DNA of 6,862 nt from an uncultured Alphaproteobacteria bacterium (lineage in GTDB: Bacteria; Pseudomonadota; Alphaproteobacteria; Sneathiellales; Sneathiellaceae). A program made the position numbers and the translations under genes. Below the pieces are notes generated by a model. That model did no database searches. It was given only the letters and a program-made list of their open reading frames with translations, and had not been told where the DNA came from. The DNA lies in NCBI GenBank assembly GCA_937910835.1, contig CALEMG010000387.1, positions 1-6,862 of the forward strand, written 5' to 3'. Shown here one piece after another: positions 6,371 through 6,862 of the stretch (positions within the stretch are counted from its first letter, which is position 1; each line of letters opens with the position of its first letter).

Positions 6371-6862
6371 TCAACTAAATGCTCTGTAGATCATGATAAA
6401 GCCAATAAGCACAACCAGCCCCAGCACAACTTTCTTAAAGGTCTTTTGATCGATGAGGTGTCGCACCTTGGTTCCCACCCACATTCCGGCGAAGAGCGGG
6501 CCCAAGCCGATCAAACTATAGGCCGCTTCCGTGGGTTTCAGAAAGTTCATGCTTTGCAGGCTGAGCAGAAGGAATATACTGCCCACAAACAGCATGACAC
6601 TGACCGCCGCAACGAACTTTTCCTTATCCAGACCAAGGGCAATAAAGAAGAAGTCGGGGAGTGTTCCAAAGAGCGTTGTTATACCTCCAATAATGCCAGC
6701 GGCAAGGCCAACTGCTGGCCCGGAAATTATCTCATGAGAACTGAGAAAGGAAAAGGAGACACCGAAATACTCTAGTCCAGAAATAAGGATCAGAAAGCTA
6801 CCAACCGCGATAAGAAGGTACTTCGTGGCAACCGTGGAGAGCATAAACACTCCGATCGGTAG
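6371..6862 (-). CDS. TauE/SafE-family membrane protein, C-terminal part (5' end outside the window)
   Basis: The frame is open to the right edge, entering with 'LPIGVFMLSTVATKYLL'. It has about 163 visible codons and ends in TGA at 6371-6373 (read on the minus strand). GTG at 6850-6848 is an internal codon, not a convincing start, because the family runs to about 250 residues and the sequence before it still fits. Five hydrophobic stretches are visible, including 'AVGLAAGIIGGITTLFGT' followed by 'FFFIALGLDKEKFVAA', which matches the second-half repeat of TauE/SafE (DUF81) proteins. The family is associated with export or movement of sulfite, sulfoacetate and other small organosulfur anions; the substrate here cannot be told. 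It converges on the kinase gene with only 6 nt between the stops, and appears unrelated to that operon. Confidence 0.85.
   Translation of the reverse strand, partial: LPIGVFMLSTVATKYLLIAVGSFLILISGLEYFGVSFSFLSSHEIISGPAVGLAAGIIGGITTLFGTLPDFFFIALGLDKEKFVAAVSVMLFVGSIFLLLSLQSMNFLKPTEAAYSLIGLGPLFAGMWVGTKVRHLIDQKTFKKVVLGLVVLIGFIMIYRAFS

Noticed and set aside
1..6862. CRISPR array, tRNA/rRNA gene, insertion sequence or phage genes
   Set aside because: No regularly spaced repeats, cloverleaf-like sequence, transposase frame or phage protein was seen on either strand.

Overview
The window looks like a piece of an alphaproteobacterial chromosome of moderate G+C content. This is inferred from the protein types and their arrangement: a LivF-type ABC ATPase with the alphaproteobacterial wording 'DEPYEGLAP' and 'LVPEDRRII', followed by acetyl-CoA synthetase, a lone receiver protein and a transporter-fused histidine kinase. 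No rRNA, tRNA, CRISPR array or insertion sequence was seen, and the genus cannot be named.

Layout. Positions 1-659 (+) hold the 3' part of a LivF-like ATPase gene that appears broken: it has an in-frame TAG at 33-35 and a damaged Walker A motif. Positions 791-2731 (+) encode a complete acetyl-CoA synthetase (Acs). A 181-nt gap follows, with a plausible sigma-70-type promoter placed between two related dyad sequences. The next block, 2913-6364 (+), reads as one operon: a 130-residue receiver-only response regulator, an 89-residue two-helix membrane protein, and a large sodium:solute symporter-STAC-histidine kinase protein of the CbrA/CrbS/MxtR type. The kinase gene is split into two frames at 4257-4265, within a T5 run. 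A convergent gene on the minus strand (6371 to the right edge) encodes the C-terminal part of a TauE/SafE-family membrane protein.

How the genes may work together. Kinases with an SSF transporter module and a STAC domain control carbon use in gammaproteobacteria, and the CrbS/CrbR system is known to control acs and acetate uptake there. Having such a kinase and a receiver beside acs suggests a local acetate or short-chain-acid sensing and activation module. Here, however, the receiver carries no DNA-binding domain, so the output route is open. The two lesions (the livF stop plus Walker A changes, and the -1 frame change in the kinase) are the main oddities. They could be true decay, programmed recoding or coupled re-initiation in the kinase, or base-calling errors.
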